Made by a program: the position numbers and the translations under genes. 64,000 bases of DNA from Xestospongia muta (lineage: Eukaryota > Porifera > Demospongiae > Haplosclerida > Petrosiidae): the NCBI GenBank assembly GCA_963693285.1, contig OY848917.1, forward strand, positions 29,895,245 to 29,959,244, written 5' to 3'. Positions 12,413-25,800 of the stretch are shown in pieces; positions within the stretch are counted from its first letter, which is position 1, and each line of letters begins with the position of its first letter. The notes under the pieces are model-generated. The model ran no database searches, was not told where the DNA came from, and saw only the letters and a program-made list of their open reading frames with translations.

Positions 12413-13870
12413 TTAATTGGTTTTAAAGATGGAAACAACATGAAAAAGAAAAGCTGCATATACATTGATCCCTTCTTTAGCAACATACTTAAAATGTTCA
12501 TAATATAATATCAGTGGTTGCATTGACAGGTGAGCAAGAGAATGGTTGTCATAACTAGCATAACAGGAAACAAAAATGTTATTAACAATAGCTGTACCTT
12601 CACTTGTCAGTGGTGCATAAATACCAATCTTCACTTCATCTGTAATATTGGTAACATGTGAAATTTTAGTAGTATGACCATCGATTGTGAATAAAAGCTT
12701 GTCACCAATCTTTATATCATTTGCAAATATTGCAATAGGCTTATAGCCATCGGAAACAGTAAATATCAAATGATTGGGAGTAATACAGATTACTCCATAC
12801 TCTGTGTGAATCTTTTTGAAAAATGCTTTTGTTTTAGAATTGTAATGAATGAATGCTAAAAATCGACCTTGCTTTATTTTTCCATCTGTTGCTGAAAAGC
12901 AAAGTACTTCATCTCCAGGCAAAAGCTGTGATACAGGCTTAGCTACTGATCTTGATGTTAACACTACAGCATCACCTGGAAAACATTCCAATTCGCTCTT
13001 AAAATCTTCTTGTTTAGTAAGACCTGTGGCAAGATTGTTGCCAGTTTTTAATGCATATTTTGTAACTCGATATATACCAGGAGCTTGCTCTTTGAAAGCA
13101 CTAGAATATCTTCTAATTTCTTCTTTAAGGTAAGATATCATGGTTTCTTGAAATTTTATTCGAGCTTCTGCAGACTCGTACCTTTTTTTAGCCTCATTTA
13201 GTTGGTCCAATGCTTGTATGAAAAGTGCATTTGTATATCTTCTGCCAGATGTACTTTCTCCAATTGTCGTAATAATCTTCATCACTTTTTCCATTGTTTC
13301 TGCATAATAGATATCATCTTTAGACTGAGTGTTGACAATAATAACTCTGTCTTCAACATTCTCAATTAGCCACTTCAATTTCGAAGGACATCGTGGGGAA
13401 GAAATCATTTTATCTAAGCCATCTTGTTGTTCATTTGTACTTGATCCTAATCTATCAGCATTAGTGAAAATTACACACACATATGGCCAGAATTCTCCCA
13501 TTTGTTCAAAATATCGTATTATCTTCTCATGATCACTTCCAAATCGTTCAGCCACAGAAAGAACAAAGAACATTGCATCAACACCAGGTGTTCCGTCTTC
13601 GACAGCAAGGTAAAGCCCATTACCGATTTCATTGAGAGCCTTTTCATCACTTTGTATATCCTCAGAATCTCCTAAACCTGGTGTGTCAATTATGCGTAAA
13701 TTAACGGACTCAAAAGTTGTTGTACCGATACAAGCCTCTCCTGTCACAGAAGCAAGACCCAAATTCGTCTCAAAGCGTCTTTCTCTTAAGATGAAGTTTC
13801 CCAAACTGCTTTTGCCTTGTCCAACTTTACCAAACAGCATAACTTTCTTGCTGATAACACAAGAGGCCAT
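12413..13870 (-). CDS. AIG1/GIMAP-type GTPase fused to a Hedgehog-type Hint (Hog) domain
   Basis: Intronless, 485 residues, with a good start context (CGATGG). Residues 8-210 are an AIG1-type G domain: P-loop GKVGQGKSS at 14-22, DTPGLGD at 62-68, the hydrophobic box DAMFFVLSVAERF at 98-110, and a TNAD guanine-specificity motif at 136-139. Residues 213-260 look helical and charged. A Hint module starts at Cys296 (CFPGDA) and has a block-B TPNH at 364-367, GDKL at 389-392 and a closing SCYA at 435-438. The tail (HSLAHL at 443-448, then GINVYAAFLFHV near 465-476) resembles the part after Hint in Hedgehog proteins. Known Hog domains cut themselves before the first Cys and pass the N-terminal part to a lipid or to water, so a processed, perhaps lipid-tagged GTPase is the inferred product. 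No signal peptide is seen, so it should be cytosolic, unlike Hedgehog. The fusion lies within one open frame and so is not a splicing artefact. Confidence 0.9.
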   Translation of the reverse strand: MASCVISKKVMLFGKVGQGKSSLGNFILRERRFETNLGLASVTGEACIGTTTFESVNLRIIDTPGLGDSEDIQSDEKALNEIGNGLYLAVEDGTPGVDAMFFVLSVAERFGSDHEKIIRYFEQMGEFWPYVCVIFTNADRLGSSTNEQQDGLDKMISSPRCPSKLKWLIENVEDRVIIVNTQSKDDIYYAETMEKVMKIITTIGESTSGRRYTNALFIQALDQLNEAKKRYESAEARIKFQETMISYLKEEIRRYSSAFKEQAPGIYRVTKYALKTGNNLATGLTKQEDFKSELECFPGDAVVLTSRSVAKPVSQLLPGDEVLCFSATDGKIKQGRFLAFIHYNSKTKAFFKKIHTEYGVICITPNHLIFTVSDGYKPIAIFANDIKIGDKLLFTIDGHTTKISHVTNITDEVKIGIYAPLTSEGTAIVNNIFVSCYASYDNHSLAHLSMQPLILYYEHFKYVAKEGINVYAAFLFHVVSIFKTN

Positions 13871-14689
13871 CGTTTCTTACACTCCTCGCTATATGACTCC
13901 CACACATGCAATAACAAAATTTTGTATCAGCTGACGTAACGGCTCAAATCGTTCAGTTAAGTGTTATATGGTAGGAAATTAGAATCAGAACATGCACTAG
14001 TATGATACAACTCATAATGAATATTCATAATGTTTTAATAGTATTCATATTTTTTAAAAAGATTTTAACTATACGATAGAGTGTCTTGTACAAAAATTTG
14101 GTCTATTCTCTGACGCAAACTACTAGTCTACTACACACGTGAGCTACTATTCTAACACAGAACACAGAATAGAGGAAGAGGATAGAACAAACTAGTTGTG
14201 AGTTCAAGAAGCACACAAGCAAACTCTGTAAGCAGAGGTGATCCATTTATCCTGGTTTGCATTTTCAGCTCCGTCACAATGGATGTTTCCAGATCATTGA
14301 AAATAGCTAACAAAATTCCGTAAGACATGTATACGTAAAGAATAATAACTAGTAATAAAGAGTAGCTACAAAATTATGACTTTACCTCTGTGATGTTAAC
14401 TTTGACAAAGTTGCATCTATTGACTATGCCTTTTTGTTGTGATATGACAAATTCATAGCTGAGGCATTTGAATCAAATGTCAACGAGATATGAAGATGTA
14501 CGCTATAATTGAAATCATGAACATATGCTTTAAGAAACAAGGATGAAAAGCATCGAACAATATTGAAGTAGGAACATAAAGAAATTTACATGAACAATTC
14601 CATACTACAGCTATAATACATTAGGATGTAAGATAAACAAATAACCATTGCCTTAATGTATCTTCCATAAGGTAACAATCATCTTGCAA
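13871..14689. other. Upstream region of the GTPase-Hint gene
   Basis: This should contain the promoter of the minus-strand gene that starts at 13870. I see no TATA box I would defend and no exon. The stretch near 14260-14330 has a faint coding look on the plus strand, but I could not extend it. Confidence 0.4.
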
Positions 14690-16122
14690 CTACGTGTCGT
14701 TTTTGATAGACTGAATGTCGTAATTATGGCAAAGTTGGCCATATTGCAAAGGTTTGTCACAGTAAAACAAAGAATTTATCAAAGAAAACCTTAAATTAAA
14801 TGGTCAAGTCACACATTCCAAGACATTTCAAGACATTCCAAGACATTTCAAGACTCACCCTTTTCTGATGAAACCCCACTATCTCCATCAGAATTTCCAC
14901 ATTGTACTACCTTTTTCCAGTCAAAGGTAATTCCAACCCAATTGTTTTGACAGTCCATGTAAACAAGGCAGTCCAGGGCAGTCCTTTCCATGGACATAGA
15001 CAATGAGGCTTCCTTGTTCTTAATTAGTAAAGATACTTATGATCTATTTGTATTTCCACCTATACAGGAGGCACATTGACCATATTATGATACATAGATG
15101 TCCAAGTTGAATATGTGTCAAAAGTCCTTGTCCTCCAGTTAATTGTCATGAAAGGCCAGGGTCCAAGTTTGTTCGGATGAAGCTGGCTTGAGAAAATAAA
15201 ACTAAAGGTCTGCTATTCACACTGTCACTATGTCATTCCCCTTATATAACTTATTACGAGAACATCAGAATCTTTTTCATGATCTGCTAGGAACACTAAA
15301 AGGGTTTCGTGGTTGATTAACCATTGATCCTACAGCTCAACCTTGGTTCATCAGATCTAGAATTTTACCATATCTATTCAAAGAGAAAGTTGAGAAAGAA
15401 TAAGAATAGTTACGCAATCTGGATATTATTTAAACCAGTACCATTTTCAGATTTAGGTTGCTCTAATTGTTCCTGTTGTGAAAAATGACACTAACATTTG
15501 GTGGTGGTGACTACAAGGTGACCATTGACCAAGCTCTCAGAAGGCTTTTTTGAAAAACTCAAAATTATATTTTCTAATCATGGAATCTCAGAACAATTAG
15601 TATCTGATAATGGATCTGGGTTCACTAGTCAGGAATTTTTACTCTTTATGACAAAAGTATCGATTACTCCTCATAGTGCCACCGGTCTCTCGCTTGTTGA
15701 TGGGTCGGACACTTTGTACTCATCTAGGACTACTTCATACCATGACATTTTTGAGAAACAAGAAAGGTTGGCAGCTGCTACTAGACATTGTCAAAAAATT
15801 GCAGTGGTGGATCGTTTGTATTCAAGAAATGTTAAGGGCTATGACAAGTGGATTCCTATCACTGTAACACACATTACTGGTCCTGTTTCATACCAAGTAC
15901 AAGCTACTTCTGTTACATTCACATTAACCAACTTCAATATCACTATTCCCTTGACAGTGACGATCAAGAGTCCAATGACTTGATGATTGGCCTTTTCATG
16001 CTCTACGCCACCTACTAACTCACCATCAAACCTAGAACAGAGTCATTGTCATTCAGGGGTTGCATCGTCCACCACCTCATCCTTTCGGGATTCCAATAGA
16101 CTCTAATGTTGTAATGGAGGAA
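14690..16122 (+). mobile_element. Ty3/gypsy retrotransposon, internally deleted and dead
   Basis: Pieces in order on the plus strand: a zinc knuckle at about 14718-14760 (CRNYGKVGHIAKVCH, whose second Cys is replaced by Tyr); a protease from about 14930 with PIVLTVHVNKAV and then, one frame over, DNEAS where active enzymes have D-T/S-G; an RT approach region near 15290-15420 (LGTLKGF, then KEKVEKE); a piece reading GGDYKVTIDQA at about 15500-15535; and an integrase core and C-terminal piece at 15525-15980 (LVSDNGSGFTSQEF, then YDKWIPITVTHITGPVSYQV). The reading jumps from RT straight into integrase at about 15535, so most of RT and all of RNase H are deleted. Frameshifts and stops confirm it is inactive. 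Confidence 0.8.
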
Positions 16123-16293
16123 TGTTGTAACTTATTATTCATGGTTATTAATCCTTGTAATATTATGTTTATTATGTTGATGATATCGTGTTTTGTAACT
16201 TTCTGTTTGTCATATGTATAAGTGACTTGAATGTAAAGAAGATCCATTTTCATTCAGTTACTCACTCAGATCAGTGTCTGGCAGTCCTTCACA
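16123..16293 (+). repeat. Probable 3' LTR of the gypsy element
   Basis: It starts TGTTGTAAC just after a purine-rich stretch (AATGGAGGAA) that looks like a polypurine tract, and ends TTCACA, giving TGT...ACA termini. It is about 171 bp long. I found no matching 5' LTR, so this is a call from position and end motifs only. Confidence 0.45.
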
Positions 16294-18336
16294 ATCATTA
16301 CTTTAATTTTTTTATGAATTTAGTTACCCATTTGAGTAGGCTATTTGTTGGCTATAATTGTTGACAGTTGTGGGCAAAATGCACACAGACTCCAAAGTTG
16401 TTTGTTGTATGCTGACTATTACTATAGAACAATGAGGCAAAACTTATAGAGTTCAAAAGTCCTGTGCTTCAAAGTAGGCACAGTTGACATTGCAGTAGGT
16501 ATGAGCAAACTGTGAGTACACTAATACAGGCCAAAGTTCATGCAAAAGACATGCTTTGCTCAAGAATTATTTTTGAGAGTGTAGGGTGAGGCTGCTTGTT
16601 TTGCAATTTAGAGGATGTGGTTATAGGAAGGTGTCCATAATGACATTTATTGCTGACATTTGCACACAATCTATATCCTGGCTAGAGAAAATGCAGCTGT
16701 AAATCTTGTTGGGCCACAATTCAAGTGGATAAAGAACAAACAAACAGCTACCTAAACATTTTATTACAGTCCACCCAAAAGATCCTCTCATGAGTATCCT
16801 GGTAACCATCTCAGAGGTCATGATGCATTGCAGACACTGGCCCACAATACAACTAAGTTGAACTGACCAAAATTGTTTTCATTTCTTTTTATAGCTACTG
16901 CAGATTTTTCTTCAGGCTCTTATGGGGTGCAACTATGAGATCAGTATGAATTTATTAATATGGCTTATGAATATAATTACCAGCATTGGTGAACAAAAGC
17001 CTGTTTAAATTATTAAAACTAAAGCTATATTTTAAGAACCAAGAATAAAACTAGTCACAAGCAAACTAGAACAACACTACTAATTATATATATATATTTA
17101 TTTTTATTTTTAAGAGCCAATGAATAAATAAGTTATAAATAAATAAATAAATAATAAATTAATAATAGAAGTCAAATTATTAATATCTTAGAGTTCCAAG
17201 GATGGAAGGCCTGCACCATCCTCCATATCTATACCACTCCTCCATTTCACTCTAGAACCTTTTTCATAAGTCTGTTGTACAAATCAACAAGAGAGTCTAG
17301 CTTGTATCCAATCCATTACCTCACTATACAATTTATTCCACTTAAAGGACAATCATATCGAAAGCCACCAATATGATATAAGGTTAACAGAAGAAACCTT
17401 TGGTGAGGATAAAAAACTTGAAAAAGCTACAGGGGCAGAGATTGAAATTGCACCATTCAATCCATGATGCTGAAATTTATGACATTCAGTAAAGTTTCCT
17501 TGTTATTTATTATCAAGGAATTTAAATCATACAGAATATATGTAACAGGATAATATAAATTCAAACTCAACAGACTACAGTATTGATGTAAAGAGATAAT
17601 ATGGATTCAATTATTAGATCTAAGTTTTTTGGATAAGATGTTTTTTTCTTTTTATATTCTCTCTTCCATCATGGTGGTGTATAAAAAGAGCTGCACAGAC
17701 TATGGCATGGTTGTGAATGGTATGGCAGTCCAGTGTATTCTTTACATAAAATGCTATATAGTCATCTATTTATAACACTGAACATATGACATATGTCCAG
17801 TGTATTCAGGATCTGGAACAGTCATAGTCTCAACAATCACTTTCCAAGCTAATGTTAATATTACTTTGCTGTATTTGTTGAGAACATTGCTTGACAATTG
17901 AATAACTACTATGAGAGAAATGTGTCATTTAAGCAGTGTTGTAATTAATGTCCAAAAATAGTACATTTACTCACTAAGCACCGAAAACCATAGCCACATG
18001 TTTGTCAGGATATGAATAATTCTAATTTATAATATGTGATTACCATCAAGGTTCAAAATATTTCTAGAGATCCATCATAACATCATGATCAGAGTGATTT
18101 GCTAGCATTTGTATGAGATAGAGCTTCTTTACATAAAATGCTATATAGTCACCTATTTGCAACACTCCATTGTGATGCTTGATTTTAAAATATATATTAC
18201 TGATGCAGCCAATATAATGAATAACACTCAAAATATCCAAATCTTTTTAACCAAAAAAATAAAGTCATTATAACAATATACTACTAAAAATATGGTATTT
18301 CAAAAATAGGAATTAGTCTTGGCCTAAAAAGCTCAT
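16294..18336. other. Gene-free stretch with a small repeated motif
   Basis: No exon is supported. A segment of about 40 bases (TACATAAAATGCTATATAGT and neighbours) occurs at 17740-17780 and again at 18129-18170. The right end should hold the 3' UTR of the phospholipase C gene. Confidence 0.45.
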
Positions 18337-21300
18337 TCATAGTGCTGTATCCTCAGCTGGTGGAGTTACTTCCTCCTGTTTATCTGTGTCATATAACAAA
18401 GAGAAAACAGGATAGATATAGCTCACCTTGTTCCTGAGCAGTCTCACTTTCCTTTTGTTGGGGTTGTTCAGGTGTAGGTTGCTGAGGTGATTCCTCTTGT
18501 TTCTCAGGTGGCTGTTGTTCCTCCACTTTGGGCAATGGTGCTATCTCAAATGAATACTTATCAGCAAACACAGGGATCTAAAAATAGATTAAAACAACTC
18601 AAATAGTGTACCTACCTCTATTAAAATAAGTCTAATATAACTAGCTATTTTACTGTTCACCTTATCAATAATTTCATTAGCTTCATTAACAATCCTTGTT
18701 ATCTCAGAAGACTCATTTCGCAGTGTGCGAATATTCCAGGAATAATTCATCTTTGCCTGCATAATTGAAAGATGATTTTAGTAATGTGTAAGTGACAGAC
18801 ATTAGTTGCTTATAGTACATGTACATGTATACTTTTAAGAAAGTCATATATATACTATACACACGTGGTTGAAACAATCTTAGGGTCAGCTGGCATACAA
18901 AGAGTGCCAGACAGAACAAACAAAACTTTAATAGTTAGTCGTGTACGGTATAAATTATAGGTGCATTACAAAGTAATTTTTGATTATTGGGTGGAGTTTA
19001 CACTTCAACCACACAAATTCAAGGTAGAATAATATTATACATGTATGTGTATTAAACAAATCCATACACACACACAAACACATGATAGTTTATAAGTATT
19101 TATGCTTAAAAGTGAAAAGATCTATTAAGCACATTTGCTGTACATGTATAGTAACCTGATCAGCCTTTTTGGGTGGCATTGTCTCTATAGCTGTATTAAA
19201 GTCATCCTGTGAATAAGAGAGAGAGAGAGAGAGAGAGAGATTTAATGGACATGCATATTTATGCATTCACCTTGAGCCTCAGTGCCTCTGTGAGAATATT
19301 CTCAAGCTATAAGATAACAACAATAATATATCACTGTTTAACATAAAGCAAGCTTCTTTACCTCAGTAACAATCTCTCCTGACAAATTATACAAAGTCAA
19401 AATATGAGCACTCAACTAACATAAGAAATGAGAAAAAAAATTAGATTTAGCACTTACTACAATACACATATTATGTATAGTTAATAAACAAGTTAAAAAG
19501 GTGCTCTTTCTTTTTAAAGGCAAGTACCATTACATTAATCATTACTATTTTCGTGTGTATATGCTACTATTAGTTCCAATGACTACTAACTCTGTTAAAA
19601 GCATCTATCATTCTTATCAAATCTGCTATAGCAGGAGTAGCTTCACTAGTCAATTCCATTTGATAGACAAGGCGATCACTTGACTTGACTTGACGAGGCA
19701 CAAGTTTTATATTGGCTGAAATATCTTCAGCTCTTTCAAAAACAGACATTACACACTCGATCAGTTTGGACTGTAAAGGCTTGCCACAAGCTTGCTGTAA
19801 GAGTGAAATAAGATAAGGTTACAGTAAGTAATGTCTTTTCTTCACCTTAAATAACAGACCAAGGAACTTGAAGTCTTCCCTTATATCAAGAGCATTCCTC
19901 AGAGTACCTGATACAGTTTTCAGTTGACCATCAAGTTGAGGAAAATGGCAAGGATGCATGGACAAATACTAAAATTGATGATATAAATTCCATAATATGT
20001 AAGACATATTTATAATGTATATGTAACACAATCATATAATTATGTATGTGCATATTTAAAGTAATGTTTTACTTGTCTCGACTTCTTCAATGTAGCATCT
20101 CTTAGTTTGTCCTATAAAATAATTATAATAATATTCAATTGACAGATAAGGTTACCTTGTTCCTAGGAGGTGGACCAATCCAGTCTTCCATAGTGACCTC
20201 CACAAATAGAGTAGCATTTTCAATAGGCTCCCAGTTAGTAGTGCGAAGATGAATATGCCGATATCCTAATAAAAATAAATAATAATAAATAAAGAATATG
20301 CATCTAAAACACTAAAGACTTGCCAAAACATTCTTGATTAATAATTTATCAGTTTATAAGGAGTACACATGTACATGTACATATATTACCTGTCTCCATA
20401 CTGGCAATAGGCAGAGTATATTGTCCAATAAAGTCATCTTGAGATAACATATCATAGTCCATGACTCTAATTCTCATCAGAGCTAATTCAGGGAAGTGGA
20501 TTACATGACGTATAGTTTCATTCCAAACTGGATTAAAACCTGAAAGACAAATAGAGCAAATATTGGAAATGAACAAGAAAGAAACAAAATAGATAGAATT
20601 GGTATATCGAGAATGTAAATCTGGAAAGTGAATCTTTCCCGTATTTTTTTTCAAATCACGTGTATGAACACAATTTATATGATTCGAGGTCATAATTTTC
20701 AAAATCACATTATTCAACAATGATAACTTCAGATTTATATAATATAAATCTGCAGTACTGTTACTAAAGAGCAGACTTATGTTAGCTGTTCCTAACTTGC
20801 TTACCATTGTCATTAATGACTTTAGTTTTATATTCAAACTTGTCAACAGGTATACCAGCAAACTGAACAGTGACGTAAGGATCAATGATCTCCCCTGTTT
20901 CACTTCCTCCTTCAGGTTTAGGTAACTGCTGACCACTGATTATACGAAATGTCAATAACTACCAACCAAAAAAAGTACAGTATTCAATGTCAAAATGTCT
21001 ATGTATAATCTATATCTATATCTATCTATATATCTATATATCTATATATATATATATATATATATCCAATAAAAGTGGCATTGTATCAAATACCTTAGGA
21101 GAGACACCTGACACAACATCCTTTATATTATGGTTGAAATGAGCAAAGTCTAGAAAGGATAGAAGATCAAATAACACACCAAATGCTTCTTGTTGCACAT
21201 TAAAGTATGTAAGTAAACTCAATATATTGATAATGGACATCCTATAAGTTACCTTCTCTCATAATATCAGGTTTCAAAATATATCCAGATCCACCATTTT

Positions 21301-22813
21301 GCTGAAACTTGCCGATATTCCAATCCATTGATTTCCCAGCAGTTTGGTAGTTGAGAGCAACTATAGAGAGAATTATACATGAAATATAATTAAAGTTAAT
21401 GATAGGAGTAAGAATTATAATAACATAACACTGACCAATTTGACATCCAGCATTCCACATATCAATTGGATCATAGTTACTGGAGTCCACACGTCGACCT
21501 GATGGATAGGTACGACTCAAATGTTTCTTGTTATATTCAATATAGTAAGAAGCAGCTTCTTCAGAATATTTAAAGGCAGAAGACTCCCCAAATGAAGACA
21601 TATGGTAGAAGGGAACTAAACAAGAAAAACCAATAATTCATAAACTAAATAGTAGGTAATTGCTAATAGAATATTTATACAGTAATCATAAACTGTTTAT
21701 TAAAAGATACATATACATGTATGTTAAATAGTATATGTACATGTAGGTCCATCATGTGTGAATGCTATTAGCCTTATTTGGTAGAATATAGATCTAATAG
21801 GCCACAAAGGTTCAAAGGCTTTGACTACAAGAGGTACAACTTGTTGGTGTTAATGCAGTCAAATGTAGAAGTACATATAGATGTGTAAGTAGCCTTCTTC
21901 ATTCATATTTAAATCACAGTTAGTAGAATACAGATCTAACAGGCCACAAAAATATAAAATAATAGTTTAATAATCACATTATAGGCTTTGTACTTTCTCC
22001 AGGACATTTGTGTTATTTAGATCTCTCTTCACATATCATGTACATATTACATGTTGTTACCATTGGCAATGTGTTCAAATCCCTTAAAGTGAACTGACTG
22101 GACATAATTGACACATTTTGATAGCTTGCTTGATAATTTGCGTTTAGCAGCAGGCTACAAGAAAACAAAAGTGAAAAAAATCCAACTAAAATCAATGTTT
22201 ACATAATGATATTGTGTATGACAAACCACATCAACAAAATTGAAAGAAACAACATCACATTAGACTTTAAATGTATATATGTAATATAATTAATGCCAGT
22301 CCAATATATAGCAACGAATTTTGCATCAACGCTTCATTAAATATGTTCAAGTTAACTGATTTAACTATAGCACAGCCCAAAAATGTATCATTTTATTTCT
22401 TGACTCATGGAATGTGCCGGCAATCCATTTATTGAATTTGAGAACAATGTATTATATAAATGTATGAATGTATGCATGTATGTATGCATCATGCTTTAAA
22501 CTCATTTTGTTTTAAAAGGAATGGTATGTAAACTTGAATACATTAGTAACTTTGTCTATAGAAACCACTTCATAAACATTAAAACAACAATTAACTACCT
22601 TTTTAACAGTCTCAGTTTTAGCCCTCCTTTTAGTAGATCTCCTCCTGCCCTCAGAATTAACGATTTTCCTGACTCCTGGTTGGGCAACGTTACCTTGAGG
22701 AATATCCTCAGGAGGGGGTGGAGGCTCCAAGTCTTCAGCTGTAGCAACTGGTGGTTGTGATGTTTTCTGCATTTTAGTAAGGTCCTAAAAATACACAAAG
22801 ACAATCAATTAAT

Positions 22814-22846
<33 letters not shown>

Positions 22847-25800
22847 ATGTCAAGTAGTATATATGTACGTGTATGTGGCAGGTATTTTTTGTAATCATTT
22901 TGTGTTCAATTGTTGTATTGAATTTGATGAATAAAGGTGACAATAATCCACGTACATTCACTGCCAATGAATATAGCCATTGATTAGCACTACAATATTG
23001 AGGATAACAGATCAAAGCTGAATTGCTCTACCAATGTAACAAGAACTTCTAAATAGCACTATAGCCTCTCTGTGGTCTTTACAAGTTTAACAATTTATTA
23101 CATTACAATCAACTTGCAATCTTAACATACTTTTGAAATTAAATATGATGTACATTTATTTACCTCTGGATCTATTTCAGCTCCTTCATCCTCATCAGAA
23201 ACTTCACCTTCATCTTCATCTTTATCTTCAAGTTCTTGAGGTAATTTCTTGGCCTACAATATTAAGTAATGTTAGTAGTACAATCATTACTATAATTGTG
23301 ATGCTACTATGTAGTCATTTTATACAAAAAAGTACTTATAATAATAATAATTGTAATTGTGTATGTAATTAATACTTGTTTTATACTTGTACAAAATATG
23401 AGGTCAATTTTAGAAACTAATTTACATGAAAATCAATGGTAAAATATCTTGTACTAAAAAATTATAATTGTTTCTGTATCAGGTACTCTGAGATCTGACT
23501 TCACAGTGAAACACAGACTAAAGCTATAAAAGATTATGTAATTAGCAGCAGTATCAAGAGTACTAGCTATAGAATTCTAGAAATATAAGAAGAGAAGCAA
23601 GCTACAGAGAAAAAGTTCAAGCATAAGTCATGTGCTCAAGGTTAATGAAATTCATTGGTTGCTATATGTGTTGGCAGTTGAAGGATGTGGTTGAATTCGA
23701 TTTGTCACTTTGGTCATTGTGTATAACACAACAATAAAACAATTAACGCAATCATAACTGTCACACACACACACACACACATATTTATAACATGGTTCAA
23801 AACAATTACAAGACAGGCAATAAAAAAGATAAACATATAGTATCATTTAACGTTAAAAATTTTCCTACCTTGATTAAAATTTTATTTTTGAGATCTTCGG
23901 GAGAAGGGAGTACACCACGTCCTTCATCACGAGTATCTTTGTAAAGAAGGTCACCAAATATTTCTATCATATGAGTAGCCATTACACATTGTTGTTCAAC
24001 ACTGCAATGGTTCTCAATAGACAATATCAGAGGATATCTAAAAGAATAAAGAATTTTTGGAAAAATTAAGTAATAGTAATATATTAAATTTCACTCTACA
24101 ATTAATGCCAGACTTTTTAAAAAGCAAATAGTGAATATAATTGAGTTAAATAAAAATTTAATATAAATAACTTTTAAAAGATGTTATACTAAGAGACAAC
24201 AATTAACAGGTAACTCATACATGCATAATATAAACATTAACACTAATATTAACATACGGTGTTGCCTTGAAAGCATATTCCTTGATGGCAGCAATAGCAT
24301 CTTTGAACAGAATCTTCGATGTCAGAGTGTGCCCATGATAAATAATTGGCTCGTTATCATCACCATCCCATGTATCCACTACAATAAAATAAAAGATAAT
24401 TAACAGTTATTATATTGGTTAAGTAAAGTTATTAACTTTAAGACGATAACTTTAAAGGTATATCAACTTACACTCCACGCAACGACAACCACGTTCAAGT
24501 GCACGAATATAGGCATCAACAGAAGAAGGTCCACTCAATTGATCTGCTAACAAATACCTAATAAAATTAAATAAATAGTTAATAATTTATAATATAATAT
24601 GTTATATATCTAAATAAATACACCTGTTTGGTTGCAGGTATTTGTATGCATCATGTTAGTTTGTGTACTAGTTACAAACAAGTAATAATTCATCGGAAAA
24701 ACTTATTTAACTATTAAAAAGTATCATGCTTCTACGTGGCATTGTAGAGATCTTTTTGATAATTTTTGTGTTATACAGTAATGCCAAGATGTGTGATGTT
24801 ATGTATAAAAATTAGAACAATGCTTTATTAATATAATAGTTAATATAATAATTTATTAATGTAGTAGGTTAATATTTTAGAATGACTCCAATGTTAAATA
24901 TAATCAGGTATCAAAGTATATACATATTATAGATTTATTATATAACTTACGTATTGTGAGAAGAGGATATAAAGTAATGAGATAAAGGTTGTGTCATATC
25001 TTGATAGACTTGTGAATGAGACCTCTTGAACAAGTCATTATCATCACTTAACATGTATTGAGTAAAACCTAGCAACACAGAAATACACACATGTATACAC
25101 TGTTAACCTGAATAACTGAACTTTTCTGCTGAAGGTGGAGAATAGTTACACGAGCATTTGTTAATAACATGCAAAATATGATGGAACAGAAGATATAAGT
25201 GTACATATTATAAGTATTAATATATCATTTTTTCCAACTAATTTAGCTTATCTCTATGGTTTACTATGGAATTCAAAATTTATGTGAACTACTCATAATT
25301 TGTTGCTTCTTACAAAAATTATATAGTGAGTAATAAGCTACAACTATTGGTTTTTAAAATAACTATAGTAAAACTTAGAGGGTTGCTAATAAAGATAGTA
25401 ATATATTTGATTTGTATAGAAATCTTACCAAATTGTTTATTAGTCTTTTATTAATATATATATATAACAAAAAGACACATTTTCTTGCAAGGTGTGTTTA
25501 TAAACAAGACTAATTAATTGAAAAAATTGTACAAAATAGTTTTCAAAGATACTGACTTCACTGTGAAACACTGACTGGAATTACAAAGATTTCATAATTG
25601 GCATCAATGGAAGACTATAATATGCTAGGAATATAGGCAGAGAAGCAAGCTAGTGAGAAGATTCAAGCATTGTTGTAACGCTCGTGATTAAGTTTAAAGA
25701 TTAATTACTTTGTTGGTTTCTATATGCACCGGTAGTTAAAGGATGTGAGTTACTTTCATATGTCACTCTTAAAAGTCACATAAAACAATAATTATAGGAC

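Noticed and set aside
12849..13934. Plus-strand frames opposite the GTPase-Hint gene
   Set aside because: Antisense shadows; the minus-strand frame has clear domain motifs along its whole length.
14260..14340. Possible host exon (LRHNGCFQIIENS) on the plus strand
   Set aside because: Only a few dozen bases with no second exon or recognised family.
22809..23015. Short frames within PLC introns, also at 24221, 26404 and 26511
   Set aside because: Antisense or intronic shadows with AT-repeat content and no splice support.
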